From an uncultured Verrucomicrobiota bacterium (GTDB taxonomy: Bacteria; Verrucomicrobiota; Verrucomicrobiia; Opitutales; Opitutaceae), in contig CAIQAB010000002.1 of the NCBI GenBank assembly GCA_903869675.1, positions 175,542 through 239,541 on the forward strand: a stretch of DNA of 64,000 nt, written 5' to 3'. Positions 18,535 to 29,204 of the stretch are shown piece after piece. The stretch's first letter is position 1, and each line of letters opens with the position of its first letter. Position numbers and translations under genes: made by a program. A model generated the notes under the pieces. The model was given only the letters and a program-made list of their open reading frames with translations, had not been told where the DNA came from and searched no databases.

Positions 18535-18566
18535 TTTCGCTGTCCTAAACTGATATCTTAATCGCG

Positions 18567-19484
18567 ATGCACCACCAACCTGTTTTCTCCCTGCCCCGCC
18601 TGTTTCGCGCCGTCTTCTGCGCCGCCGCCCTGCTCTTCCTCGCAGGCTGCGATCTGAAGGTCGTCGATCTCACCCCCAAGGTTCTTCCCGAGAACCCCTC
18701 CCGTATCTACACCTTCGGCCTGCGGGTAACGCCCAGGAGCACCAAGGTCGTTCCCTCGAGCATCGAGGCCCGGATCGTCATCGATGGCCAGATCCACCCG
18801 ATGACCACCGGCACGCTCGGCAAGGGCGTGTTTGAGTATGAGTTTCAGCTGCCCGCCGGTCGCGATGAACTCGCCTACTATTACCTGATCAATTACTCGG
18901 TCGAGAACGACGCCGGCATCGTGCGCCGCGAGGATTACACTGATATCACCAAGACCCGCGTGGTCGGGCGCTACGTGCTCACCATGGAGACCAACCGCGG
19001 CCCGGTCGGCTCCCGCATCAGCGTGGTCGGCCGCGGTTTCGGCAGTGCCGACGTTGTTAAATTTGACGACCAACCGGTGCGCACCGTGAACGAGTCCAGC
19101 AACGCCCTGAGCTTCTACGTGCCTGCCGTCGCCACAGGTAAAAACTACCGCGTCACCCTCGAAGGCGCCGCCGGCAGCTCGCCCGTGGGCACCTTCCGCG
19201 TCGACCCCGCCGTCCTCGATGTCTCCCCCGCCCGTCTCGAACTCGCTTCGGGCGGCGTTCAGCCCCTGACCTTCACCGTGCCTAACGTCGCCTCTTCAGG
19301 CGGCCAATTGCTCGACGTCACCACCGACGTTCCCGATAGCGTGATCATGCCCGAAGTCATCGTGCCCGAGGGCGCCAACTCCGTGACGGTCGACGTCAAG
19401 GGCGGCAAACCCGGCGCCGGCAACCTCTTCCTGAAGGGCTACGGCAGCTCCGGCGAAATCATCATCCCGCTGGTTGTGAAGTAA
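18567..19484 (+). CDS. predicted lipoprotein with IPT/TIG-like beta-sandwich domains
   Basis: A 305-residue protein with a lipoprotein signal: hydrophobic residues ~12-26 followed by the lipobox LAGC. Mature residues ~30-130 form a beta-rich domain. From ~150 the segment RGPVGSRISVVGRGFGSADVVKF resembles an IPT/TIG immunoglobulin-like repeat, and a final ~80-residue beta domain follows. No enzymatic motif is visible. It is probably a membrane-anchored periplasmic or surface protein of unknown role. It is transcribed away from hemW and ends just before a clear terminator. Confidence 0.7.
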   Translation: MHHQPVFSLPRLFRAVFCAAALLFLAGCDLKVVDLTPKVLPENPSRIYTFGLRVTPRSTKVVPSSIEARIVIDGQIHPMTTGTLGKGVFEYEFQLPAGRDELAYYYLINYSVENDAGIVRREDYTDITKTRVVGRYVLTMETNRGPVGSRISVVGRGFGSADVVKFDDQPVRTVNESSNALSFYVPAVATGKNYRVTLEGAAGSSPVGTFRVDPAVLDVSPARLELASGGVQPLTFTVPNVASSGGQLLDVTTDVPDSVIMPEVIVPEGANSVTVDVKGGKPGAGNLFLKGYGSSGEIIIPLVVK

Positions 19485-19512
19485 GCCCCGCGGCCCTTTC
19501 CCCGCCCTCTCC

Positions 19513-19543
19513 ACGCGGAGCCTGCCGGGCTCCGCGTTTTTTT
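19513..19543 (+). terminator. rho-independent terminator
   Basis: A 9-bp perfect stem (ACGCGGAGC / GCTCCGCGT) with a short loop is followed by a run of seven T at 19537-19543. It lies 28 bases past the lipoprotein stop and just before the convergent end of prmC. Confidence 0.88.
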
Positions 19544-19552
19544 GGGCGCGAT

Positions 19553-20404
19553 TCAAGCCGCCCGCGCCAGCAGAAAGCGATCGCGGCCGCGCAGATCCAC
19601 CCGCGCTTCCCCCGCCGTCAACCCCGCCGCCGCGATCGCCGCGAGCAGAGCAGGATGCTGGGCAACCCCCGTCTCGAGCGCGAGCCAGCCCCCCGGGGCC
19701 AAACGCGCCGCCGCGCCCGTGATGATCTTGTATAAATCAGCCCGCCCCTCGTCCGGCGCCACCAGCGCCGCCAAGGGATCATGGAGCCGCACCTCTGGCT
19801 CGGCCGCCGCCACTTCGTCATCGGTAAGGTAGGGCGGATTGCTGACGACGAGATCGTAAACAACTCCGGCCGGAAGGGCGGAAAACCAGTCTGATTTTAA
19901 AAATTCCACCCGCTCGCCAAGGCCGAGCACGGCGGCGTTTTCCCGCGCCAACGCCAGAGCGTCCTCGCTCGCGTCCACCGCCGTCACCCGCGCCTCGGGC
20001 CAGGTCTTGGCCAGCGCCAGGGCCAGCGCGCCGCTGCCCGTGCCGAGGTCCAGCACCCGGCGAACGTCGCTCCCGCGGATTTGCGCGAGCACCAGTTCCA
20101 AGAGTTCTTCCGTTTCGGGCCGGGGAATGAGGGCGCGGCGGTCAACCTTCAGGGTGAGGCCGCCCCACTCGACCGTGCCGACGATATGCTGCAAAGGCTC
20201 ACGCTGCGCGCGGCGCTTAACAAAGGGACGGATTTTCTCCAGCTCCGGCTCGGTAAGCAGTCGCTCAAATTGCAGGTAAATCTGCATGCGCTTGAGGCCA
20301 AGGGCGTGCCCGACGATCTGCTCCGCGTTCAGACGCGCCGGTTCGACGCCGCGCGAAGCGAAAAAGTCGGTGGTCTTGGTAATGATCTCGAGCAGCGACA
20401 GCAT
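19553..20404 (-). CDS. prmC: peptide chain release factor N5-glutamine methyltransferase
   Basis: A 283-residue PrmC/HemK that methylates the GGQ glutamine of release factors. The N-terminal helical domain (1-75) is followed by a SAM-binding Rossmann domain: DLGTGSG at 119-125, VDAS near 143, and the substrate-glutamine motif NPPY at 189-192. The segment RRALIPRPETEEL (89-101) is also diagnostic. It lies directly downstream of prfA on the same strand, the usual arrangement of enzyme and substrate genes. Confidence 0.93.
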   Translation of the reverse strand: MLSLLEIITKTTDFFASRGVEPARLNAEQIVGHALGLKRMQIYLQFERLLTEPELEKIRPFVKRRAQREPLQHIVGTVEWGGLTLKVDRRALIPRPETEELLELVLAQIRGSDVRRVLDLGTGSGALALALAKTWPEARVTAVDASEDALALARENAAVLGLGERVEFLKSDWFSALPAGVVYDLVVSNPPYLTDDEVAAAEPEVRLHDPLAALVAPDEGRADLYKIITGAAARLAPGGWLALETGVAQHPALLAAIAAAGLTAGEARVDLRGRDRFLLARAA

Positions 20405-20507
20405 GAAAGTCGGGAATGCTTAACCACGAAACCCGCCAAAACCCAAACAAACCCCGCGGCTTCTTTTAAGATATTTCGCCCCTGCTTTCATGGCAGAATA
20501 ATCCGGC

Positions 20508-21635
<1,128 letters not shown>

Positions 21636-21797
21636 GAAAGGGATAAAAGGGATTCAGGAAACGGATGGGGAGCATCGACGGACGAAGTGACACGCGGACG
21701 TCTGCGCACTTGCACGCCGGCGACTCGGCGGCTTGCCTCGCGGTCACGCGTCGCGAGCGGGGGCTTTTTTAACCCGCGCTAACGATGCTGATCCGCC

Positions 21798-22832
21798 ATG
21801 GCCACGACCCTCTTCACGCAGAACACCATCGCCTGCATCTGGGACTTCGACAAGACCCTTATCCCCGAATACATGCAGTCGCCGCTTTTCCGTCGCTACG
21901 GCGTGGACGAACCGGGCTTCTGGAACGAGACGAACAACCTCGTCGGCCACTACCGCAAACGCGGCTACTCCCTTTCACCCGAGATCGCCTACCTGAACCA
22001 TCTGCTGACCCACGTGCTCGCCGGCAAGCTGCCCAAACTGAGCAACAGAATCCTGCGCGACTGCGGAGCGGAGATCAAATTCTACCCCGGCCTGCCCGAT
22101 TTCTTCCGCCAGGCCCAAGGCTACGTCGCCGAAAAAGAGGCCTACCGGAAACACGACATCCGCCTCGAACACTACATCGTGAGCACCGGCCTCGCCGAGA
22201 TGGTGCGCGGGAGCGCGATCGCCCCCTTCGTGGACGGCGTCTGGGGCTGCGAATTCATCGAGAATCCGCTCCAGCCCGGCTTCCTAAAACAGGGCGACCT
22301 CAACCTCGAGGCCGAGGCCGTGATCGCCCAGATCGGCCTCGTCATCGACAACACGACCAAGACCCGCGCCCTCTTCGAGATCAACAAGGGCACGAACAAA
22401 AACCCGGCGATCGATGTGAACGCCAACATCGCCCCCGAGGATCGCCGCATCCCTTTCCAGAACATGATCTACATCGCCGACGGTCCGAGCGATGTGCCCA
22501 GCTTTTCCGTGACAAAAAAAGGCGGCGGCAAAGCCTACGGCGTCTACAACCCCAACCGCCCCGACGAGTTTGCCCAAAACGACCGCCTGCGCTCCGCCGG
22601 TCGCATCGATCACTACGGCCCCGCCGACTATCGGTCAGATAGCAGCACCGCGCAATGGCTGCATATGCACATCCAGGCCATCTGCGACCGCATCGTGGCC
22701 GACCGCGAGAGCGCCCTCGCCGCCCGCGTCGCCCGCCCGCCTCGCCACCTGAACGAGTCGCCCGAGGAGGAGGCCGCCCGCCGCGCCGCCGCCGAGGCCG
22801 CCGTTGCGCCGAAGCAGCAGACCTTCCTGTAA
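21798..22832 (+). CDS. HAD-superfamily hydrolase
   Basis: A 344-residue haloacid-dehalogenase-fold hydrolase, probably a phosphatase. Motif I is D16-F-D18-K-T in CIWDFDKTLIP, motif II appears as the STG in HYIVSTGLAEM, motif III is a lysine region (LFEINKGTNKN), and motif IV is IADGPSDVPSF. A long cap insertion lies between motifs I and II. The last ~60 residues are charged and alanine/arginine-rich, probably disordered. It is longer than serine phosphatases of this fold (about 220 residues). The substrate is unknown; conserved HAD proteins of this length occur in several phyla. Confidence 0.75.
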   Translation: MATTLFTQNTIACIWDFDKTLIPEYMQSPLFRRYGVDEPGFWNETNNLVGHYRKRGYSLSPEIAYLNHLLTHVLAGKLPKLSNRILRDCGAEIKFYPGLPDFFRQAQGYVAEKEAYRKHDIRLEHYIVSTGLAEMVRGSAIAPFVDGVWGCEFIENPLQPGFLKQGDLNLEAEAVIAQIGLVIDNTTKTRALFEINKGTNKNPAIDVNANIAPEDRRIPFQNMIYIADGPSDVPSFSVTKKGGGKAYGVYNPNRPDEFAQNDRLRSAGRIDHYGPADYRSDSSTAQWLHMHIQAICDRIVADRESALAARVARPPRHLNESPEEEAARRAAAEAAVAPKQQTFL

Positions 22833-22937
22833 CCGTTAGCGCGTCCTCCGCCCCCGGCCAGGTGACATTCACGCGAAGCCGCTCCGGAACGAAGCGTTTC
22901 CCTTTGGCCTGAAACGTGCGCCGTGCATGCTATCCGC

Positions 22938-24320
22938 ATGTCACCCCGCTCTTCTCTAATCCGACCCGCACTCGCCACCCTGCTCGCGCTCACGTCGATC
23001 GTCGCCCACGCCGCAGGCACCCTCGTCTCGGGCCCTATGCTCGGCTACCGGAGCCATCGCGAAGTCTTGATCGGCCTCGAGACCCGCGACGCCCGGGAGG
23101 TGCTCATCGAATACGGGATAGCCGGCCGCCCCGAGACCGCCAAGACGATCGCCATCACCGCACCCTGGGTCTCCCCGGCCGGCGGCCAACCGGTAAAGTT
23201 CGTCCTGCCCCTGCTCGAAATGGGCGCAACCTACACTTACTCCGTGCGCATCGACGGTAAAACCCAGGAATTCCCCTACCCCTTGACCTTCAAGACCACC
23301 GACCAGTGGGAATGGCGCAAGGACCCGCCCGCCTTCTCATTTCTCTTCGGCTCCTGCGCCTACTTGAACGAACCCGCCTACGACCGCCCGGGCAAACCCT
23401 ACGGCCAGGGCACCGAGATCTTTCGAAACATGGCCGCCAGCGGCGCCGATTTCACCGTCTGGGGCGGGGACAACCTCTACCTGCGCGAGGCCGATTCCTC
23501 CTCCGTCTCCGGCATCTGGTATCGCTACTCCCACGATTTCGCCACGCCCGATCTGCAAAAACTCTTCGCCGTGATGCCCCATTACCGGACTTGGGACGAC
23601 CATGACTACGGCCCCGACAACGCCAACCAGTCCTACGAGTTCAAAGACGTCACCCTGGCTGCCTTCAAGGCTTACTCCGGCAACCCTTCCTACGGCGAGC
23701 CCGACCACCCCGGCGTCTACGGTAAATTCATCTGGGGCGACGCTGCCTTTTTCCTGATGGATGACCGCTATTACCGCGACGAAGACATCCTCGACCAAGA
23801 CGCGAATCCGCAGAAAAGCGTCTGGGGCGCCCGCCAGTTCAACTGGCTAAAACAATCCCTGCTCTACTCCCGGACGCAGAAAAACCAATCCTTCCGCTTC
23901 ATTGTGACCGGCGGACAGGTCGTGCAGACCATGATCAAAACCGCCCGCTCGGAGACCCACGAACTCTACCGGCGCGAGCGCGAGGAGTTGATCAAATTCA
24001 TCCAGGACAACCAAATCGGCGGGGTGATCTTCCTCACCGGCGACGTCCACCACACCGCCCTCTACCGCCGCCCGCTTACCCCCACCCAATCCATCTACGA
24101 ACTCACCTCCTCGCCCTTTTCCAGCGGTTCCTGGGCCGCCGCCGAGAGCGAAAAAGCCTCGGATCCCTGCGTCGTCGCCGGCACCATTGTCGGCACCCAA
24201 AACTACTGCCAGATCGCCGTCACCGGCCCTGCGGATGCCCGCGCCGTGGTCATCAAGTGCTACGACAAAACCAACGCCTTCCAGTGGGAGCAGACGATCC
24301 CGTCCGCCGCCCTGCGCTGA
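22938..24320 (+). CDS. PhoD-like alkaline phosphatase / metallophosphatase
   Basis: A ~460-residue secreted PhoD-family protein. The ATG at 22938 gives a normal signal peptide (charged MSPR then a hydrophobic stretch ending AHA); a GTG 15 bases upstream is an alternative. After a fibronectin-like N-terminal domain, the metallophosphatase core shows FLFGSCAYLN, TVWGGDNLYLRE, TWDDHDYGPDN, FFLMDDRYYRD and FLTGDVHHTALY, the usual Asp/Asn/His set for Fe/Ca binding. PhoD enzymes cleave phosphomonoesters and diesters in the periplasm. No Pho-box was recognised. Confidence 0.82.
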   Translation: MSPRSSLIRPALATLLALTSIVAHAAGTLVSGPMLGYRSHREVLIGLETRDAREVLIEYGIAGRPETAKTIAITAPWVSPAGGQPVKFVLPLLEMGATYTYSVRIDGKTQEFPYPLTFKTTDQWEWRKDPPAFSFLFGSCAYLNEPAYDRPGKPYGQGTEIFRNMAASGADFTVWGGDNLYLREADSSSVSGIWYRYSHDFATPDLQKLFAVMPHYRTWDDHDYGPDNANQSYEFKDVTLAAFKAYSGNPSYGEPDHPGVYGKFIWGDAAFFLMDDRYYRDEDILDQDANPQKSVWGARQFNWLKQSLLYSRTQKNQSFRFIVTGGQVVQTMIKTARSETHELYRREREELIKFIQDNQIGGVIFLTGDVHHTALYRRPLTPTQSIYELTSSPFSSGSWAAAESEKASDPCVVAGTIVGTQNYCQIAVTGPADARAVVIKCYDKTNAFQWEQTIPSAALR

Positions 24321-24348
24321 ACCGGTCCGAACCAATGTATTGTCCAAG

Positions 24349-24484
24349 AATTACACGGATGAGCACGGATGGACCAGTTGTATCAAACCATAAACACTCG
24401 GGCTTGCGGCTTAAAACCGCTGCCGGTGGGGTTTGTTCGGCCACCCTCCGAATCCGTGTTTTCCGTGCCATCCGTGGTTAATCC
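24349..24484. repeat. inverted pair of CACGGAT-type short repeats
   Basis: The left unit (TACACGGATGAGCACGGATGG) lies at 24352-24372. The right unit, read on the opposite strand, starts GGATTAACCACGGATGG and ends ACACGGATT (24451-24484). They face each other across ~80 bases between the PhoD-like and AMP nucleosidase genes. Together they resemble the short interspersed palindromic repeats with CACGGAT cores found in many verrucomicrobial and planctomycete intergenic regions. Confidence 0.6.
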
Positions 24485-24511
24485 TCGGACCTGATCATTC
24501 TTCATCTCCCC

Positions 24512-25357
24512 GTGGCCAAATCCTCCAAAAAACCACCCGCTCCCGAGCCCGCCTTCCCCGCCGCCGGCCCCGGAGCGCCCTTCCCGCTCAAAACCCGCCG
24601 TGATATCGTGGAGAACTGGCTGCCCCGCTACACCGGGGTGCCGCTGGCCGAGTTTGGCGACTACATACTGCTGACCAACTTTCAGCGCTACGTGCAGCTC
24701 TTCGCCAAACAACACGGCGTGCCGGTGCGCGGTCGCGACAAGCCTATGCCGAGCGCCACAGCCGGGCGCATTACCATTATCAACTTCGGCATGGGCAGCG
24801 CCACCGCCGCCACCGTGATGGATCTGCTCTCCGCCGTGACCCCGAAGGCCGTGCTCTTTCTCGGCAAATGCGGCGGCGTAAAACACCGCGCCGAATTGGG
24901 CGACTTCATCCTGCCGATCGCCGCCATCCGCGGCGAAGGCACAAGCAACGACTACTTCCCCCCCGAGGTCCCCGCCCTGCCCGCCTTCGCCCTGCAAAAG
25001 GCCATCTCCACCACCATCCGCGACCATGCCCGGGATTACTACACCGGCACCGTCTACACCACCAACCGCCGCGTCTGGGAACACGACGCCGACTTCAAGG
25101 CCTACCTGAAAAAAATCCGCTGCCTCGCCATCGATATGGAGACCGCGACGATTTTCAGCGTCGGCTTTTTTAACGAAATCCCCACCGGCGCCCTCCTCCT
25201 CGTCTCCGACCAACCCATGAGCCCAGAGGGTATCAAGACCGCCGCCAGCGACAAAGCCGTCGACCACACCTATGTCGCCGACCACCTCCGCATCGGCATC
25301 GACTCCCTAAACCAGCTCATCCACCAGGGCCTGACCGTGAAACACCTGATCTTTTAG
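24512..25357 (+). CDS. AMP nucleosidase (short form)
   Basis: A 281-residue nucleoside-phosphorylase-fold protein starting with GTG. It matches the short AMP nucleosidase branch, which hydrolyses AMP to adenine and ribose 5-phosphate. It has INFGMGSATAATVMDLL, the GKCGGVKHRAELGDF segment that shapes the phosphate/base site, and AIDMETATIFSVGF near 212, holding the acidic residue that contacts ribose. The first ~20 residues are proline/lysine-rich and probably disordered. The short form lacks the ~200-residue N-terminal regulatory domain of E. coli Amn. It stands alone in its transcript. Confidence 0.82.
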   Translation: MAKSSKKPPAPEPAFPAAGPGAPFPLKTRRDIVENWLPRYTGVPLAEFGDYILLTNFQRYVQLFAKQHGVPVRGRDKPMPSATAGRITIINFGMGSATAATVMDLLSAVTPKAVLFLGKCGGVKHRAELGDFILPIAAIRGEGTSNDYFPPEVPALPAFALQKAISTTIRDHARDYYTGTVYTTNRRVWEHDADFKAYLKKIRCLAIDMETATIFSVGFFNEIPTGALLLVSDQPMSPEGIKTAASDKAVDHTYVADHLRIGIDSLNQLIHQGLTVKHLIF

Positions 25358-25792
25358 CGCTGCCCCGCTGAGTTGGCCGCAAAATACTAAAATCGTTTAA
25401 CCAGGGTGTATCCGGGAAATAAACTCGACGTGGGCCAAAGCCGAAACTCGCTCGGCCAAGGCGACCGAGGCGGAGTTGGAACAGCGGTCCATGCCGCCAA
25501 GGGCAACGCTGGACCAGCGAGTCTCCCCTCTGGTTTGCGCGCATGATGAGTTTGTTTCCCGGACACAAGCAGAGCATTTCAAATGAAGTTATGGCCCCAA
25601 AGAGGCACAAAACTTCCCTTTGTCCGGTGAAGCACTTCCGCGCGACTATGGGCGGCGCTGAACTTCATGCACGTCACGATCTTTTGCGTCTTTTGGCGGC
25701 AATCCGCCGTTTCCGTTGGCCGTAACTCTATGCGCTACGCTTTAATGAAATGGGAATGAGCAAGCGAGCTAAGCGCGATAAGCCTAAGTGTC
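25358..25792. other. 435-base gap without a supported gene
   Basis: Between the AMP nucleosidase and the sugar permease genes, base composition is less GC-rich than in neighbouring genes. Several open frames of 50-97 codons exist on both strands. One + frame ends at an A-H-D-E-F-V-S-R-T-Q-A-E-H-F-K stop and could be a gene remnant, but none has a recognisable domain, a ribosome site or typical codon use. I call none of them genes. Confidence 0.5.
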
Positions 25793-26659
25793 TCAACCCT
25801 TCACTGCACCGCTGGTCAGGCCGGCGATAAACTCTTTTTGAAGAAGGAGAAAAAGGGCCAAGACGGGGGCGATCGAGATCATCGTGCCCGACATGATCAG
25901 TCCGTAGTCCGTTCCATACAGACCACGCAACTGGTTGATCGCCACGGAGAGCGGGAAGGACGCTGGATCCTGTAATACAATCTGCGGACCGATGAAGTTG
26001 TTCCAGGTGCCGAGAAAGGTGATCATCAGATAAGCTCCAATCATCGGTCGCACCAAGGGCAGCACGATAGTAAAAAAGATCCGGAACTCCCCCGCTCCGT
26101 CGATACGGGCACTCTCGATCAGCGTCGCGGGCACGGCGTTTACCATCGCCTGCCGGAATAGGAAAACCCCAAAGGCCGGCGTCAGCCCGGGGAGGATCAA
26201 ACCCGCAAAACTGTTAAGCAAACCCAAGTCGTAGAGCAATTTATAACCCGGGGCCATGAGCAGCGAACCAGGCACGACGAGCGCGGCCAGAACGAGCGAC
26301 ATCACCAGACCCCGTCCCGCGAAGCGGAATTTCGCAAGCGCGTAGCCGGCCAGCGAGCAGCAGAAGGTCGCCAGCAGGGCGGATGTCGCGGAAAGGAAGA
26401 CGGAGTTGGTCAAGGCCACCCCGATGCCGAGTTCCTTAAACAGACGCACGAAATTGACCAAAGTCAGCCGAGTCCAGGCCACGCCGAGAAACCCGTCACC
26501 CAAGGGGAGAAAGTTGGAGGTAAAGATGTCGGCGTTGCTCTTGAACGCCGCGCAAACCAACCACGCGAAGGGGATCAGGGTAAAAATCCCCGCTACCGTC
26601 AGCGCGATGTAGATGGGGATAAGCAGGAGTTTCTGACGTTGGGCGTTGGAGAGGGACAT
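25793..26659 (-). CDS. carbohydrate ABC transporter permease (MalG/CUT1 type)
   Basis: A 288-residue inner-membrane permease with about six hydrophobic segments. The cytoplasmic EAA-like loop is IESARIDGAGEFRIFFTIVLP (ESARIDGA...), which docks the ATPase. The first hydrophobic helix (IPIYIALTVAGIFTLIPFAW) and the ending QKEFIAGLTSGAVKG are typical of the MalG/UgpE subgroup. It is the third gene of a solute-binding protein / permease / permease operon read leftward, 39 bases after the MalF-type gene. The sugar carried is not identifiable. Confidence 0.9.
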   Translation of the reverse strand: MSLSNAQRQKLLLIPIYIALTVAGIFTLIPFAWLVCAAFKSNADIFTSNFLPLGDGFLGVAWTRLTLVNFVRLFKELGIGVALTNSVFLSATSALLATFCCSLAGYALAKFRFAGRGLVMSLVLAALVVPGSLLMAPGYKLLYDLGLLNSFAGLILPGLTPAFGVFLFRQAMVNAVPATLIESARIDGAGEFRIFFTIVLPLVRPMIGAYLMITFLGTWNNFIGPQIVLQDPASFPLSVAINQLRGLYGTDYGLIMSGTMISIAPVLALFLLLQKEFIAGLTSGAVKG

Positions 26660-26698
26660 GGAAGCAGGGGCGTTAGGGCGGACCGGAGTAGTGATGGT

Positions 26699-27628
26699 TC
26701 AGCTCTCTTCCTGGCGTTTGTTCAGCCAACGCTGCCCGAGGGCAAAGGAGCCCATGAGCAGGGCGAGAACCCAACCGACTGCGCTGGCGTAGCCGAGGTC
26801 ACCGGTCACGAATCCGTTGTCGTAGAGATACATCACGATGGTGAGCCCGCGATTATCCGGGCCCGAGCCCGTCAGGAGGATGTAGGGGAGCTCAAAAAGC
26901 TGAAGCGAACCCAGCAGCGACATCAGCACCACGAAAGTTCCGACCGGCAGGATCTCCGGCAGCACGATGTGGCGAAACCGGTGCCAAGGGCCGGCGCCAT
27001 CGAGCGCGGCTGCCTCCATCAGCTCCTCCGGCACGCCCTGCAAGGCGGCGAGGAAATAAACCATGTTGAATCCCGCATAGAGCCAGAGGGCCGCAAGGAT
27101 GAGCGCAGGCATCACGTAGATCTGCAGCCACGGAAACTCCGGATCGAAAGCGGGGAAAAAATCATGCAAAACGCTGTTCACCAAACCCGTGCGCGGAGCA
27201 AAAATAAGGGCAAAAAGCAGCCCCACAAAAACGAGCCCCACCAGCGAGGGGGCGAAGAAAACCAACCGGAAGACCGTGCGCCCGCGCAGCCCGGGGCGAT
27301 TGAGCAAGAGGGCCAAGCCGAGCGAGACCGGGAGTTGCAGAAAAACCGAGCCGGCCGCGAAGATCGCCGTGTTGCTGACGGCTTTCCAAAACAGCGGATC
27401 GTGCAACAGGAAGGAGAAATTGGCAAAACCCACCCAGGCAGTGCTTTTGGGGCCGAAAGTCTGCTGGCAGGCCAAAACGACTGACTGAATCAAGGGCCAG
27501 ACGAGGAATACGCCAAAGGAGAGCAAAAACGGCGCGAGAAACACCCAAGGCACCCACACCGGCTCGGCGCGGTAGCGACGAACGACAGTGGTGGAGGCGG
27601 ACGCAGGGCGGGCAGCGGGGGCGGGCAT
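26699..27628 (-). CDS. carbohydrate ABC transporter permease (MalF/UgpA type)
   Basis: A 309-residue permease with about six membrane segments. The first begins at VPWVFLAPFLLSFGVFLVWP (~25-45). The EAA motif region is EAAALDGAGPWHRFRHIVLP, followed by a final helix (ALLMGSFALGQRWLNK). It pairs with the MalG-type permease encoded next and with the upstream binding protein. Spacing to the binding-protein gene is 30 bases. No ATPase gene of the MsmX/UgpC class is found in the operon, so a shared ATPase encoded elsewhere is likely. Confidence 0.9.
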   Translation of the reverse strand: MPAPAARPASASTTVVRRYRAEPVWVPWVFLAPFLLSFGVFLVWPLIQSVVLACQQTFGPKSTAWVGFANFSFLLHDPLFWKAVSNTAIFAAGSVFLQLPVSLGLALLLNRPGLRGRTVFRLVFFAPSLVGLVFVGLLFALIFAPRTGLVNSVLHDFFPAFDPEFPWLQIYVMPALILAALWLYAGFNMVYFLAALQGVPEELMEAAALDGAGPWHRFRHIVLPEILPVGTFVVLMSLLGSLQLFELPYILLTGSGPDNRGLTIVMYLYDNGFVTGDLGYASAVGWVLALLMGSFALGQRWLNKRQEES

Positions 27629-27658
27629 GGGCGGAGGTGAAAAGCGGGCGGAGCGCCT

Positions 27659-29068
27659 TCAGCGGGCGGGGGCCTCAGGATGAAGGAAAACGTTGCGATT
27701 GATCATCTTTTCCACGCGATTTTGCGCCTCGGCCAGGCGTTCGCGGGCCTCGGGCAGGAGCACCGCGGGATCGGAGATGTCTTCGCGGACTACGCGGTCG
27801 GCCAACTCGATCAACACTTCGTTGACGCGCAGAAGCGCTGGCAGGTTATAAGGCGAAGCCGGTCGGGTAGGCACGTTGCCTGCCTGTGAGATATAAAGCT
27901 GACCGCTGGGCTGGCCGCCAAAAAAGGGATCAGGCGCGGAAAACGCCGGGTGCGACCACGAACTTTTAAACGGCGGAATGATGGTCGTGCGCTTAAAGAA
28001 AGCCGCATGCACCTCGGGATCGAGATAGAGCCGCTTGGCCAGTGCCCAGGAGGCCTCGATGTTTTTACTGGCCTTGGAGATACCCAACATGGTGCCCCCC
28101 ACCACGCTGGTGCGGCGACCGCCTTTTTCCCAAGCCGGCAACGGCATGAGGCGGAGTTTGCCGGAGAGCTCAGGCATATCGAGTTTCCAGACGCCGGCCA
28201 GCCAATCGACCATCAGCGCGGCCACCACCACTCCGCGCAGACGCAGGGTGTTGCCCGCGGCGGTAAAATCCGGCGCATCCACCGCGATGCGACGCGGACC
28301 GCCACACCAGGTGGCGAGGCTGACGAGGACGAAGGCATTCCGCTCGGTCGCGATGGCCACGTGCTCATCCGCATCAAACAATCCGCCCCCCGCCTGGAGC
28401 AGGAGCAACTCCATCAAATCCCTGTTATTCGGCCAGAAATTGAGCAAATAACGATCCGGACGCCCGTCCCCGTCGCCATCAGCCATGAGCGGACGCATGG
28501 CGGCAAAAAACTCCGCCCAAGTCTCGACCTTCGAGAGATCAATGCCGGCCGCCTCCACCAAGTCGGCGCGGTAAACCAGCATGACCGGATGCACATCGTG
28601 CGGGAGGCCGAAGATACGTCCACGCGAGGTCCAGGGGGCGAAAGAGGGGCCATTGATCTTGTCCATCAACCCCTCCGCCTTCAACCGGTCGGTCAGATCG
28701 ACAAACCCCACATCCTCCAGCGGCCCCGTGAAGGCCCGGCAGGCCATGGAGCGCTCCGTCTCCACGAGGTCAGCGACCGGGGTGCCCGACATGAAGGCCG
28801 ACAACATCCGACGTTCCATCGCGGGCCCATCGATGAGCAAACTCTCAAACTGCGTCGCCGGGGTGGGTTGTTCGGCGTTCCAGCGTTCAAAAATCGGCGC
28901 ATACGCCGGCACATGACCCTTGGCGAAAAGCCAGTGGCTCATCCCGGTCGCACGCGCTCCGGGCCGCCCCGCGATCAATCCCGCCGCGCCAAGCAAGAGC
29001 GCAAGCAAAACCCAGACGGCCGGCGTAGTGACGGCAAAAAACGCGCGCAGGCGGGAGAGAACAGACAT
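27659..29068 (-). CDS. extracellular sugar-binding protein of an ABC importer
   Basis: A 469-residue family-1-type solute-binding protein. An N-terminal membrane segment (residues ~18-34) has no lipobox, so it is a cleaved signal or a membrane anchor. The body shows the usual two-lobe pattern, including FAPWTSRGRIFGLPHDVHPVMLVYR (family core, ~140-165), ETWAEFFAAMRPL and SVVGGTMLGISKASKN. A loop DGDGDGRPDRY (~197-207) resembles a calcium-binding loop. It is first in the operon with two permeases. The substrate is unknown; malto- or pectic oligosaccharides are both possible. Confidence 0.85.
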   Translation of the reverse strand: MSVLSRLRAFFAVTTPAVWVLLALLLGAAGLIAGRPGARATGMSHWLFAKGHVPAYAPIFERWNAEQPTPATQFESLLIDGPAMERRMLSAFMSGTPVADLVETERSMACRAFTGPLEDVGFVDLTDRLKAEGLMDKINGPSFAPWTSRGRIFGLPHDVHPVMLVYRADLVEAAGIDLSKVETWAEFFAAMRPLMADGDGDGRPDRYLLNFWPNNRDLMELLLLQAGGGLFDADEHVAIATERNAFVLVSLATWCGGPRRIAVDAPDFTAAGNTLRLRGVVVAALMVDWLAGVWKLDMPELSGKLRLMPLPAWEKGGRRTSVVGGTMLGISKASKNIEASWALAKRLYLDPEVHAAFFKRTTIIPPFKSSWSHPAFSAPDPFFGGQPSGQLYISQAGNVPTRPASPYNLPALLRVNEVLIELADRVVREDISDPAVLLPEARERLAEAQNRVEKMINRNVFLHPEAPAR

Positions 29069-29204
29069 GCGGGGTAAAAAAGGACTGATTATGCCCGCTA
29101 ACCACGCGCCGACGCAGACCGGCAGGTCGCATCAACGCAGCGGACGGGGAGGGTATCCAGACCAAGGCTTTACCACTCGCCGGCGGCAAGCGATTTCATA
29201 AAAT

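Noticed and set aside
25317..25610. 97-codon - frame partly overlapping the end of the AMP nucleosidase gene
   Set aside because: No recognisable domain, poor codon use and overlap with a supported gene.
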